Position numbers and translations under genes: made by a program. Under the pieces are notes generated by a model. That model did no database searches. It worked only from the letters and a program-made list of their open reading frames with translations, and was not told where the DNA came from. From Pyrus communis (Eukaryota > Streptophyta > Magnoliopsida > Rosales > Rosaceae): a stretch of 64,000 nt of DNA. Shown in pieces: positions 1 through 9,905 of this stretch; within the stretch, counting starts at the first letter, position 1, and each line of letters opens with the position of its first letter. The stretch spans positions 18,776,053 to 18,840,052 of the forward strand of contig NC_084816.1 in the NCBI RefSeq assembly GCF_963583255.1, written 5' to 3'.

Positions 1-561
1 ATTAGATAAAATGACTAGCAAAAGTGGTTTATGAACTTGGGATATCGTGTGGGGGTTAGTTTCTATAATAGAACATCTGAACCACCACTGCAATGGTAAA
101 ATGCATGGTATGGAACGTGCAGGTCCGCGTGTTTTATTATATAAATCAACGGGTGTAGCTGAAGAGTTTGGATTGCATACATGCATTATTATCTATAATG
201 ATTTGATATTTGGCTATATGATTTCATGACACTTAATTTAATATTGTCAATTTACTGTGATAAGGTTATGCCCCTACTGAGCTGTTGAAGCTCATCCCTC
301 TATTATTATGCAGGTTTACAAACTAGACATTTAAGATGGTAGGCAGGATGAGATTAGATTAGATCGGAGTAGAGAAAGTTTATTTATCTATTTACTGTAG
401 GTTGGAAAGAATTCTTGATTTATTTAAGAATCATGAATTATTTTTATAAAAAGAATTTATTTTCCAACCCGTGCCAATTTCCTTTTATTTATTGAGCTTT
501 TAACTCAAATTTCATATTCAAGTTTGAGTTTTTATTACCGACCCCGAGTCCAGGCGTGACA
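1..561 (+). mobile_element. 3' part of an LTR (probable gypsy-type), cut by window edge
   Basis: Non-coding A/T-rich sequence ending in an LTR-like GTGACA at about 561. A short hairpin (TGAGCT-loop-AGCTCA, 278-294) resembles the hairpin seen near the polyadenylation region of some Tekay-like gypsy LTRs. The start lies outside the window, so no partner LTR or target duplication can be checked. The assignment rests on resemblance only. The short ORFs here are not convincing. Confidence 0.35.
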
Positions 562-776
562 CTCTATTACTTACGATGCATCACAAAGTTTTTTAAATTG
601 GCATGGTAGTTGTTTTATTACTATTGTTCATTCCTCAATCATTTAGAAAATGCTTTACAACTCAAAGCAACAAAGTGAAGTCGTAACAACACATCAAAGC
701 AAATACATCGAAATTTTATTCTAACTCATGAAACATCCCACAAATTTGTTCGCCCTAGAGAAGTTCAATTCTCTAT

Positions 777-1127
777 TTAAGATAGTGAAGAAGGAGGTGG
801 GACGGAAGTTGCAATTATACAATGATTAAATACTCGGTCAGCCCTAGCTTGAATGGTAGTTCTATTCCCAGTGTGTTCATAAGTAAAGGTGTTGTTCACG
901 AAAACATTATGGCACGGTCTTCCCAACGCCACAAGGGCCCGGCAACTAAAGTCACCAATTTTCTTCCCTTTGAAAATATAGTTGTACACGTCAAATGCAT
1001 ACTTTATGCTGAAATGTTTTTTGCACTCAACCACGGCCGACGAGTCATCCAAATGCGCCAATGTTGGAAGTGTGCAATTCGCCAAAAGAAAAATGACCAC
1101 AATTGGAAACATTTTTAGTCCGTGCAT
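777..1127 (-). CDS. Small secreted prolamin-like (DD11/ECA1-type) cysteine protein
   Basis: A 116-residue single-exon protein. Residues 1-24 form a signal peptide (hydrophobic core PIVVIFLL, likely cleavage after TLA). The mature part has cysteines at 35, 62, 72 and 103 and the stretch GDFSCRALVALGRPC, typical of the plant Prolamin-like family (PF05617), which includes DOWN-REGULATED IN DIF1 11-like proteins. Family members are secreted and often expressed in the female gametophyte or egg cell. The family usually has six cysteines with an adjacent CC pair. Here Tyr43 and Ser61 occupy the positions where I would expect the second and third, so one disulfide may be lost (inference). Met6 is an alternative start. 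A TATA-like CTTATAAG lies about 90 bases upstream (near 1214-1221). The reading frame is open, but expression is unknown. Confidence 0.65.
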   Translation of the reverse strand: MHGLKMFPIVVIFLLANCTLPTLAHLDDSSAVVECKKHFSIKYAFDVYNYIFKGKKIGDFSCRALVALGRPCHNVFVNNTFTYEHTGNRTTIQARADRVFNHCIIATSVPPPSSLS

Positions 1128-1279
1128 AATGGTGGAAAGAATGAGTAACTTTTGATTTTCTTAGAAATCTGATCCCTTAGATGCAGTTGAACTTCGACGC
1201 AAGGAGTTCTACACTTATAAGGGATGAGGCAAAGGTACGAGTCATTCGTAAAATGAAAAACGCATTTTCCTTTAAAACT

Positions 1280-2195
1280 ACTTCAGCAACGTATTTATTG
1301 ATGTGAGGTATTAAATACGAGAGTTTCTAATTTGGTATTATTTTGGTACCATAAACACAACTTACAAGTTCCCATAAATTGTTTAATTAATCTCAACAAT
1401 CACATATCTATGTATTATTTCGCACAAATGTTACTTGTTTGCAAATTAATTCACTGACTAGTTTATTACAATAGAATTGCGAAAAACGTGAACTGAACTT
1501 GCATGTCGTGTTAGTGACTATCATTGCGTGAAAAATATATGACAAGCAGGAAAAAGAATGCGACTAGCTTTAATTGTTCTGCAGTACATGGACAAACGTA
1601 TTTCTCGAGCATTATTATTCCTACTATATCAAAATGAAAATGTGACGTAAGAGATTAAATTTGTTAAGAAGTGAAGAATTTTTGGAGTACAATAGAATAA
1701 GTAAATGAGCACCCATTTCTTGGTAAACTCATTTTAGCACAAATATTATATCACACCCTCTTAGTAAACTCATTTTAGTAAAAACGTTAATGGCGAAGTT
1801 TTCAGCTTTCTCAACTTTAGCAACGTATTTACTAATATGAGGTATTAAATATGAGAGTTTCTAAATTTGGTGTTTATTGGGTATGATAAAAGCAACTTAC
1901 AAATTGCCATAAATTGTTTAAACCTCAACAAGCACCTAACTTTTTATTATTTCGCACAAATATTACTTCTTTGCAAATTATTTGATTGACTAGTTTATTA
2001 CAATAGAGCTGCAAAAACCGTGAACTAAACTTGTATGTCGTGTTTGTGACTATCATAAATGTCCAAATATCATTGTGTGAAAAAAAAGGCAACAAGCGGA
2101 AAAAAATCACGACTAGCCTTAATCGTTCTGCAGTAAATAGACAAACATATTTATCAAGCATTATTATTCTTATTATAACAAAATGAAAAATGAAA
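1280..2195. repeat. Diverged tandem duplication, ~534-base period
   Basis: Two copies of about 370-390 bases, roughly 1280-1645 and 1814-2195. Shared landmarks in the same order include GCAACGTATTTA, GAGGTATTAAATA, CATAAATTGTTTAA, TTATTTCGCACAAAT, GACTAGTTTATTACAATAGA and GTTCTGCAGTA. The copies have drifted by many substitutions and small indels. They lie directly upstream of the minus-strand secreted-protein gene, so they duplicate its probable promoter or 5' region. The spacer also repeats TAAACTCATTTTAG at about 1725 and 1765. Confidence 0.8.
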
Positions 2196-2328
2196 ATATC
2201 GTATTGTCTAATAATCAGAGTATAAAGTTTTGAGGTGTTTGAGAGAGAGTAGATTTGTGGTCAATCTAAAAGAACGTCACTGTTTGAATAATTTCTACTG
2301 TACAAGGTACATCAACCATGTACTGAGA

Positions 2329-3725
2329 TTATAAGATATTTGGATCAACATCTATCTGACTATATGCTGCTAATTTCTTCAACCCCATCTGTCTCATTTT
2401 ATCACGAACCTTTTTAGCCTCATCCCACCGTTCGTGAGTAGCGTATGTATTCGATACAAGAGCATAAGTTCCGATGCTTACTCCTCTACTCTTGAGGAGA
2501 CCATTTCTGATCCTCTCAAACATCTTCTCATTCCCATGAATTTTGCATGCGTTAAGCAACGCTCCCCAAACAGTGCCGTCTGCTTCTGTTGCCATTTCCT
2601 TCATGAAACTCTCTGCTTCCTCCAAGAACCCCGCTTGACCATACATATCAACTAGGCAGGCGTAAAGCTGTGTTTGAGGGGCAATCCGATAAACATTTTT
2701 CATAGCATTGAAAAACATTAACCCTTGATCGACTAGACCTGGGTGACTGCATTTCCCACAATGCCCCTCAAACACAGCTTTACGCCTGCCTACAATGGTA
2801 GCCTCATTAGGCTCAACTTCCTCTCCCTGAACCATCTCCTGAAAAAGCCTCACTGCCTCGTTACAAAATCCTCTTTGTGCATAACCACCCACCATGCTAG
2901 TCCAAGAATACACATCACTCTTGGGCATATTTACAAACAGGTACCGTGCACTCACCAAAGACCCACATCTCATGTAAAAATCCAACACTGCATTCTCCAA
3001 AATAACATTCCTTACAGATAACTTCCTCATACAAAATCCATGAACAGACTTACCAAACTTTAAAGCTCCTAAACTCGAACAAGCGGACATAACAATGACA
3101 AGAGTAGTAGAATTAGGCTGCACATCCATGGACATAAACTTAACAATTGCTCCCTCTACAAATCCACACTCGTTAAGACCCGAAATCGTCGAAGTCCACG
3201 AAACAACATCAGGGTTTGGTATGGAATCGAAAACCCGGGTAGCAGATACAATGTCAGCTAGAGTTACGTAGAAGTGGCAACGAGTTTTGGATGAAGGTAT
3301 CGGAAAAGTGCCCGGTTTTTACGACGCGGGCGTGGGCTTCCCCGGCCCTTGTTGTCATCATGGAGGAAGCAACATGCCTTGAGAGCGTAAGTGAAGGTGT
3401 AGTGGTTGTGGGAGGATGGGTAGTGGAGCATTTGGTTGTAGAGGAAAAGGGCAGTTTGTGGGGCGGGGGAGTTTGTGAGATGTCCCAGTAGAGGGTTTAA
3501 GAGTTGGGGTTTAGGGTTTATGAAGTAGTTTTGTGTAATTTTCCTAATAATCACTCTCTTTGCAGCATAATCACGACCAACCGGTAAGGCAAAGGCTTTT
3601 GGACCATCACACAAGACAAGAATTGGACTTGTTAACCCACTGAGTACCAGACTAGCAGTAGCACCATTGTCATGGATACACAAAGGCTCATCATACAATG
3701 AAGACCATGGCGGTGGAATTCGCAC
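2329..3725 (-). pseudogene. Broken PLS-type pentatricopeptide repeat (PPR) gene
   Basis: This encodes parts of a PPR protein of the PLS/E class, a family that binds organellar RNA. The 5' part (3725 to about 3348) has the N-terminus and the first motifs. The frame then shifts at 3346-3348 (an extra G in AAGGGCC) and again near 3277 (TTGCCAC). Family-like sequence resumes in a third frame and stays open to 2329. Visible motifs include VVSWTSTISGLNECGF, DVYSWTSMVGGYAQRGF, CSHPGLVDQG and a C-terminal E-type stretch (GTYALVSNTYA, WDEAKKVRDKM). Between EPNEATIV and CSHPGLVDQG a block normally of about 100 residues is missing. It is replaced by a short filler that is an inverted copy of a nearby piece of the same gene. 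Two frameshifts plus the internal deletion make a functional product unlikely, although the 3' frame alone is open for 268 codons. Confidence 0.85.
2654..2792. repeat. 31-base perfect inverted repeat inside the PPR pseudogene
   Basis: Bases 2654-2684 and 2762-2792 are exact reverse complements (31 of 31), separated by 77 bases. The 2654-2684 arm is ordinary PPR coding sequence (around residues QTQLYACL). The other arm sits where the protein is deleted, so it is the inserted copy. It codes for non-family residues GRRKAVFEGH in the minus-strand frame. Confidence 0.93.
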
Positions 3726-3951
3726 AATTAAGATTTAACAGCCAACACTTAATCAAGAAATATTCATCTGAATGAAATAATTAAATTCACAACACTGGAA
3801 ATTTCATACATGGAAATAATGAGGAGCCAATAGACTCCCAAGTAGAAGCAGTATGGCATGGCAAACGAAGATATCAAATTTAGTTGATAGGAATGTCAGC
3901 TTACAAACACAGTATACAGAGAATAAAATTGTGATTCAAAGTACCTATGAA

Positions 3952-5283
3952 TCAATATCCAAGGTCGTTGGGATCACCAGTAAACTCGGCAATCTGCTCA
4001 AGACCCACATTGAGCAAGGCATGGGTATCAGAATCCTTGACAACACCGGTCTCTCTGTCAGAATCCTTCTCCACAAGACTACCATAGACCCCCTTATGCT
4101 TCCCAGATAACACAAGAACCGGTCCGCCGCGCCTTGGCAGGGCTGTCTCAAGAAAATCCTGAGAAACCCCCTGCACAAGCTCCCTACTTCCATCCATAGA
4201 TATATCGCAAGTGTAGGGTCCAACAACATCCATCACCTCCCCTTTTCTCGAATACAATTTCCCACCTTTCAAGTCCTTGCTAATAACCCTGACCCGAATG
4301 TTCCTCGCAAGCCACGTCGAATGAGCCCTTCGCTCTTCTCGTCTCCGCCTGCTATCACTACCTACTTTCCTTTGTGTCTCATTCAATCTCCTCAAGCACT
4401 TGTCCTCTTCTTTTGAACCCAATTCCGCAACTTCATCCGCATTCACTTTTACTACCTCTTCATCTTGCTGTTTGCTCTTACTCAACAGCTTCAAAACCAG
4501 TTTCCCATTGCCCAATTTCTCCACAATCCTACCTCTCAAACCCACATAGTCTTGACCCGAAACGATCCTCACTTCCTTCCCCACATCCCCATCTTTCCTC
4601 TTCTCTTTCTCTTTTTCTTTTGAATTCTTTCTATCCTTCTCTTTCGAATTCGCAAGAAACCCTAATCCGTGCCTATCAGTACTCCTAGTATACTCCACAA
4701 TCTTCACATCTTCCTTCGCATTCTTCCCAATTCCTCTACCCGGGTACCACCCGTACCCGGTTAGCAACGCCTCGCCGTAACCCTCCACCGGCATCTCTTC
4801 AAACTCCTCCAACCCCCTATGATCCGACAAGCGCTCCAAATCGTCTTTAAACTTCTGCAGCAGAGTATCCTCAACGCCTCTCAATCTCGGCCGCTCACCA
4901 TTCCCCAACCCCTCCCGATTCTCCAATTCCGATTTCTCCCGGAGATTGAGACCGTACGAAATCTTGGCGTCGGGGTCGTCGGTGACGGAGAGCGTCTCGA
5001 CCTCGAACTGGAGCTCGTGGCCGCCGGACTCGGTGATGGGGAGCTCGATGTTCTTCATCTTCTTGTGGGGCCGCCATTCGTTGGGGATCGGAGCGATCAC
5101 GCGGGCTTTGGGATCGGCGGAGAGAGGCTTCGAGGCGTCGAATTCGCTAACGAAGTGTTTGGAAACGGCGTCGTTAGGGTGGTTTCCGGTGCCGTCGTTG
5201 AAGGTGGCGGTGGCGGAGGAGGGGTTGCGTTTAGGGTTTGATTTGGAGGAGGATTTGGGAGGGAGGGAAAAGGAGAGTTTCAT
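3952..5283 (-). CDS. MOS2: MOS2-like G-patch/KOW nuclear RNA-binding protein
   Basis: A 443-residue intronless protein matching plant MOS2, the relative of animal GPKOW. In Arabidopsis MOS2 is nuclear, needed for innate immunity (modifier of snc1) and for microRNA processing. A low-complexity N-terminus leads to the conserved RPHKKMKN motif (71-78) and ISYGLNLREK. The G-patch spans about 165-210 (GYGWYPGRGIGKNAKEDV, then HGLGFLA). KOW-type segments lie near 235-262 (GKEVRIVSGQDYVGLRG), 328-356 (RVRVISKDLKGGKLY) and 385-412 (GGPVLVLSGKHKGVYG). A charged Lys/Glu linker occupies 213-232. I chose the ATG at 5283 because MKLSFSLP matches the family start. An upstream in-frame ATG at 5343 would add 20 residues. 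The length is close to Arabidopsis MOS2 and there is no internal break. Confidence 0.95.
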   Translation of the reverse strand: MKLSFSLPPKSSSKSNPKRNPSSATATFNDGTGNHPNDAVSKHFVSEFDASKPLSADPKARVIAPIPNEWRPHKKMKNIELPITESGGHELQFEVETLSVTDDPDAKISYGLNLREKSELENREGLGNGERPRLRGVEDTLLQKFKDDLERLSDHRGLEEFEEMPVEGYGEALLTGYGWYPGRGIGKNAKEDVKIVEYTRSTDRHGLGFLANSKEKDRKNSKEKEKEKRKDGDVGKEVRIVSGQDYVGLRGRIVEKLGNGKLVLKLLSKSKQQDEEVVKVNADEVAELGSKEEDKCLRRLNETQRKVGSDSRRRREERRAHSTWLARNIRVRVISKDLKGGKLYSRKGEVMDVVGPYTCDISMDGSRELVQGVSQDFLETALPRRGGPVLVLSGKHKGVYGSLVEKDSDRETGVVKDSDTHALLNVGLEQIAEFTGDPNDLGY

Positions 5284-6150
5284 GGTTTGGGTTTGGATTT
5301 TGCAGAGGGGAAGAATTTTCGGAAGGCTGCTGCTACTGGCCACGTTTAAGTTTGCGTGGGTTTTTAGTGTGGGCTTTATTTTGACCCGAGGGCCTTAATT
5401 TAACCCATTCCAATTAGGATTGGGCAAAATTCCCACCCCTAATGCCCATTCCGAGGTTGTCCCCCCTTCCCATGGCTTACATGCGGATGCGTTGCGCATC
5501 AACGTATTTGATCAAATGTCGGCCGTTCATTTTCATTTAAAAAAAAATAGAATGTTGAGATTTAATTAAATATGCGGATGGTTTGCGCATCAACATATTT
5601 GATCAAGAGAGGGGATCCTCGGCGGAGGATCCTTCAATCACAGCCGTTCATCGTATATCGTACGGTCAGTTTTTATCAGGTAATGTTTATATATAATTTT
5701 AAATAAAAAAATTTACCATGATTTCTAACCTGATAATTTCTTACACGACCCGTTAACGTGCACGAAAATAACAGTTTTCGGATCAATGGAACATACCCTA
5801 CACTAAAGGGTGGGGAATAAATTATTTTCGAATTCGGCATTTACAAGATTCGAATCTTAGACATCTCGCTTACAAGAAAATTATAATTTCTCTAGACCGC
5901 AGTACTAAGTGACTAAAAACATTAGACCAGTATTAGAATTCCCCATACTGTTTCCAATATGCACGATGACAGGTTTATGGGAGGCATTAAGATCACAAAG
6001 AAGAATCATGAAAGGCATAAACGAATAATCATAGTCATAGTTCATGTAGATTTACATCAAAGTAACAAAACGTGCACATCAACTTAAATCTCTCTTTTGA
6101 CAGATCAGTAAGAACATAACCAACAAGGAGCAAAACTAACCAGCTCAGGA
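5284..6150. other. MOS2 upstream DNA and a MITE-like repeat
   Basis: About 5284-5480 is the probable MOS2 promoter/5' region. At 5481-5517 and 5570-5606 a near-identical unit (ATGCGGATG, GCGCATCAAC, TATTTGATCAA) occurs twice. From about 5612 the sequence (GGATCCTCGGCGGAGGATCC, then GTTCATCGTATAT and GGTCAG) matches the MITE at 15588-15794, so a related partial copy is present. 5760-6150 is plain A/T-rich downstream DNA of the lipocalin gene. Confidence 0.5.
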
Positions 6151-8686
6151 CTATTTAAAATAGAGCTGAACAAGCTTCTTCAGAGTGTCGAATACGCTCG
6201 TAAAGGGGTCAAATTGAACAGATTTCTTCAGTTCGAGATCAGGAAATTCATTTGTTAAGGCCTGTTGCATCCCGGGCATTGACATCATTGCAGATAACCG
6301 CGTGTCCGTCATTTGCTCACAGTCTTGTGGTGTGTCCGTGATTTTGCTTGGGTTGTATCCGAAGTTGGCCAAGTAAGATTTGTACTTCTCTATGAACTCA
6401 GGACCGGGATTAGGCGTTCTCGAGTAAATCTGTAATATTAATGCCACAGATCGATTCCCACGTAATATTATGCGTCCTCAAATTGTAGGGATGCGAGTAA
6501 AAACTCGCGCAACGTCAAACAAGAGTATAAAATGTTCAAAGTAGTAAACACGAATACTTCTATCTAACATTCCTATGAATTAAAAGGCAGTTTATGAGTG
6601 AGTACCTGTATAAAACCAGTGTCCTTCGCTCCCGAAACTAGAGCGTAATTGTCATAATCAGTTGCAATCACATCATATGGCAGCTTAGGGATGAATGGCA
6701 ATGATGGAAAACGGAGGAAACACTTCTCTTTGATCATCTCCTGCTTTTCTAGATCTGTTTCTTTTTTCTCCAAATCTTGGTCCGAAAGGCATTGAACATT
6801 TCCCCGTATTCCAGTGATATATCCATCAGGGCTCCCGTGAACACAGAAGGTATCAACCTGGATGGCCCGTTTTGCCAAGTCAAATGTATACACACCCTGC
6901 AATTTAATAAGGTGATATATGGTTTTGCAGTCAGAAAATAGGTGGTGAACATGTGACAGAAAGAGCCTGTTATCCATAAGCAATGAGAAGCAAATCATCA
7001 CAAGAAAGCTGGTCTTCCTTTCAGGATGATTTCGACCACCTGCTACTTGGAAGGGCTATTGATAAACAACTAGGTAGCTCAACAACGATTGATGAGTAGG
7101 TTCAACAGTTCAGATCTGCACTCTTGTCAAATACAACAGAAAGGGGAGAATATATTTTCCTCTCAAATCTACACTATTTCCCGAACCAAGAGTCAAACTA
7201 AACGTCGCAGTTTTTTACAACTACACGTACCCTTTGTGTTTACCTGGGTGCAGTGGCAGTCTTCCTGACCTTGCCCAGCAAATCCACGTTTAAGCGAAGC
7301 AACTTCAAACCACCTTCCAGAATATCTAACAGGGTCAAAGTTATTTGCTGTCATGCCTCTCATCATCATTAGCCTCTCATCTCCTTCATCGGATCCCTTA
7401 TCAAGCGGAAGAGTAACTGTCTCCTCCGTAGCATTTGCAGACTCATATATATTTCTTTGATGGGAAACATCTGATGCAACCGCCTGCCCAAAATCAGTAA
7501 AAGGCATCATGTATCCTCCACCTCCTGCAATAACATAAGAATACCTAAATCTTTTTTTGTTATTACAACCTCAAGGCAACCTAGTTTCGGACTAAATTCC
7601 CTATTAAACTTTCAAACACATAAAAGTCCGGCTAAGTCTATTCGAAATCCTAATCTTATTTAAACCGGTTATATAGAGTGAAGCACTAAAGGAAGTGAAA
7701 CTGAAAACTCAGTGTTTAACGAGGTCTCAAATACAACATCAAGAACACCAAGCTCAAACATCTCAGCCAGAAATGCTCTGACAATCCCGATATATGAAAG
7801 AACTCGAACAAATATTGATCTAAAGGGTTTAACTTCTGTCCATTAGCTTAGACAACGTCGAGCAAGGAAATGATTGGTCCAAAATCTATGTTCTTTTATG
7901 TAATCTGATGAGTCAGTTTAGCAACTAGCAATATAAATCTTCTGCTAGTATTCAATTCCAGCATCCTATAACAATACAAAAGACTAAATCTGCTAACCTG
8001 GTTTATTTGAGAGATAAACACTAATGTTGCGGCAAACCCAGATAAAACATGACGGGATAGTTGCTTGCTGCCGCTGATCGATTGCTCCAAACAGAAATTC
8101 ATCATGATTTTACCAGGCATTCCCCTGTAAATCAGGAGAACAAAAATGTCACTCTTTGCAGTCAGCAAAGACCAGAAAAACAACTACACTAGCTTGGAAA
8201 ATGTGGTTGAAATTGAAAATAAAAAACCGTATATAATTGGTATAGTTTCTTATGAAATCCAAGAACATAGAGGCATATAAGCATTTGCAATTACTCAATT
8301 TTACATTACTTTCCACTGCATTTTGAGCACAACAATTAGAAACACAAAAAATCCAAGAAAACCAAACCATCTTTTTTTATTTTATTACAAGCGATATTTC
8401 TACTCTAACAGGAGGAGGGAGAGGGTTTGAACCGGGACGCAGGCCCTAACCTCAGGGCAATCCACCACATGCAAAAACAAACCATTTATGAGTAATTACA
8501 GCAAGATTATGAGCAAAAATACAAAACAAATGGGAAAATGTAAGCAAATAAAGCAAAAAAAGGCCCCATAATATAAAGATGATAGACTGGGAAGTGGAAG
8601 TGAGTGAGATTTTTGTACCTGCAGGGAAAGACATTTGGAGGAGGAGGAGGAGGAGGAGGAAGAGAGCATTGGAGCACAAGTACCAT
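6151..8686 (-). CDS. LCNP: Chloroplastic lipocalin (five exons)
   Basis: Exons on the minus strand are 8686-8619, 8124-7998, 7483-7244, 6896-6606 and 6429-6151. All introns are GT-AG and the phases join cleanly to give 334 residues. The third exon starts at the GGGCAG acceptor, which yields SQINQ-AVASDV in frame. The protein matches plant plastid lipocalin (CHL/LCNP), a thylakoid-lumen protein that protects thylakoid lipids in stress and is needed for sustained antenna quenching (qH) in Arabidopsis. The N-terminus has a proline run (transit peptide region) and a hydrophobic lumen-targeting stretch (LSGFAATLVFISQINQ). The lipocalin signature is at 116-125 (DPVRYSGRWF), with cysteines in QEDCHCTQ. 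The second motif is VIATDYDNYALVSG (near 222-235). The C-terminus has EFIEKYKSYLANFGYNP and ends LVQLYFK. Length is near the Arabidopsis 353. Intron 1 carries a SINE. Confidence 0.95.
8372..8472 (-). mobile_element. tRNA-derived SINE in lipocalin intron 1
   Basis: On the minus strand this short element carries a B-box-like GGTTCAAACCC, then GTTAGAGTAGAAATATCGC and an A-rich tail. It is flanked by near-identical 13-base target duplications (8359-8371 and 8473-8485, AAAACCAAACCAT against AAAAACAAACCAT). It lies well inside intron 1, away from splice sites. Confidence 0.75.
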
Positions 8687-9905
8687 TTCTATGCTTTTCC
8701 TCTCAAAAGCTTCAAGAGTACTCCACTAGTAAAATCTCTCCTCCCTCCTATAATCCCATCTAAACGTCACCGTCTTGATGTCTTGAGTGAAACCGTTAGG
8801 CCCCCCAAATAATCCAAAACAAACCTCAACCAAGACCTTGTCATGCAAGTCTCGTCCTTTTATGGAAACTGAACACAATATGTACTGCATTTGTTTATAA
8901 AAATAAAAATCAAAAAGAGAAAGAAGAAAATGAAATTTAGAAAGTTAAATGAAAATTGGCTGTTATAATGATTCTACAATATCCGAGTGCTGGACTAACT
9001 AATCTAAAAAAAAGTTATAAACTTATAAGAGTGATATAATAAGTCTATAAGAGCGTCCGATCAATTTGAATATTAAAATTTCTAATCATTTTACTCGTGA
9101 TGAGACGTTCTTATATATGTTGAGCAGGTCGTTTGATTTAACGGGTAAGATCAAAGTCACCGTGTACTTGGGAGTTGGGAGTAAAATATAGAGTACTGAC
9201 AGTTGGATTCAAAGTTGCTCGCATTATTGTCCTCGCTTCGACCAAAAATTAGCTAACGTGGATATGATTGGACTTTATTTGTTGAGTGAAGTGGAGCCAT
9301 TGAAGTGAAGAAAGAAAAATATCGACTTCGGGCACAATGTGTGGATGAGAAAGCCCTGCAACTATTCAAGACTTCCACATGACCAAAGTCCTTTGCATTT
9401 TTGTTCAATTTTGTCGGCTATATAAAACAAAAATCGGATTTCAGTGAACCATATTTAACACATTTTCCAATTGTCCAACTTTTTACTCGACTTAAAAGAG
9501 TCAAGACATCACAATTGTCTACAAGTACCTTGTATTTAGTTAGTTAAGAACATTTATTTTTGCACTTGATATCCCGTTTTTGACACCCTCTCTCTGTAGA
9601 TTAATGTAGATACTCTATCCTTTGTTAAATAAATAAAAAACACCACAGTTGTCTTATGTACTCATAGACACAAAGGAAAATGTCAAGAGAGAAACCCTTG
9701 TTAAATACGTACGACAATATTATTGGGGCAAAGAGGAGATAAAATGACCGTCTTGCATTGTAAACCTAATAGAATAGGTTCTTAATAATTCTGTTTAATT
9801 AGGGTAATCATGATTTCACTCATGATCTATGAGACTACTCTCCACATTTCCACTAGAAAGCAAACTGAATGATGTATCTTCCTTGGTATTGCTATTGATT
9901 TCAGT
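8687..9905. other. Intergenic DNA
   Basis: 8687-8800 is the probable 5' leader and promoter of the lipocalin gene (minus strand). The remainder to about 9905 is A/T-rich. I see no coding frame, structural RNA or clear terminal repeat. Confidence 0.5.

Noticed and set aside
5284..5343. Longer MOS2 start at 5343 (20 more residues)
   Set aside because: The family begins MKLSF at the 5283 ATG, and the extra residues are not family-like; they are probably leader sequence.
4374..5398. Plus-strand ORFs opposite MOS2
   Set aside because: They are antisense to a well-supported conserved coding sequence and have no homology of their own.
7484..7524. Lipocalin exon 3 starting at the TTGCAG acceptor near 7525
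   Set aside because: That join puts exon 3 out of phase with exon 2. The GGGCAG acceptor ending at 7484 restores the frame and gives SQINQ-AVASDV.
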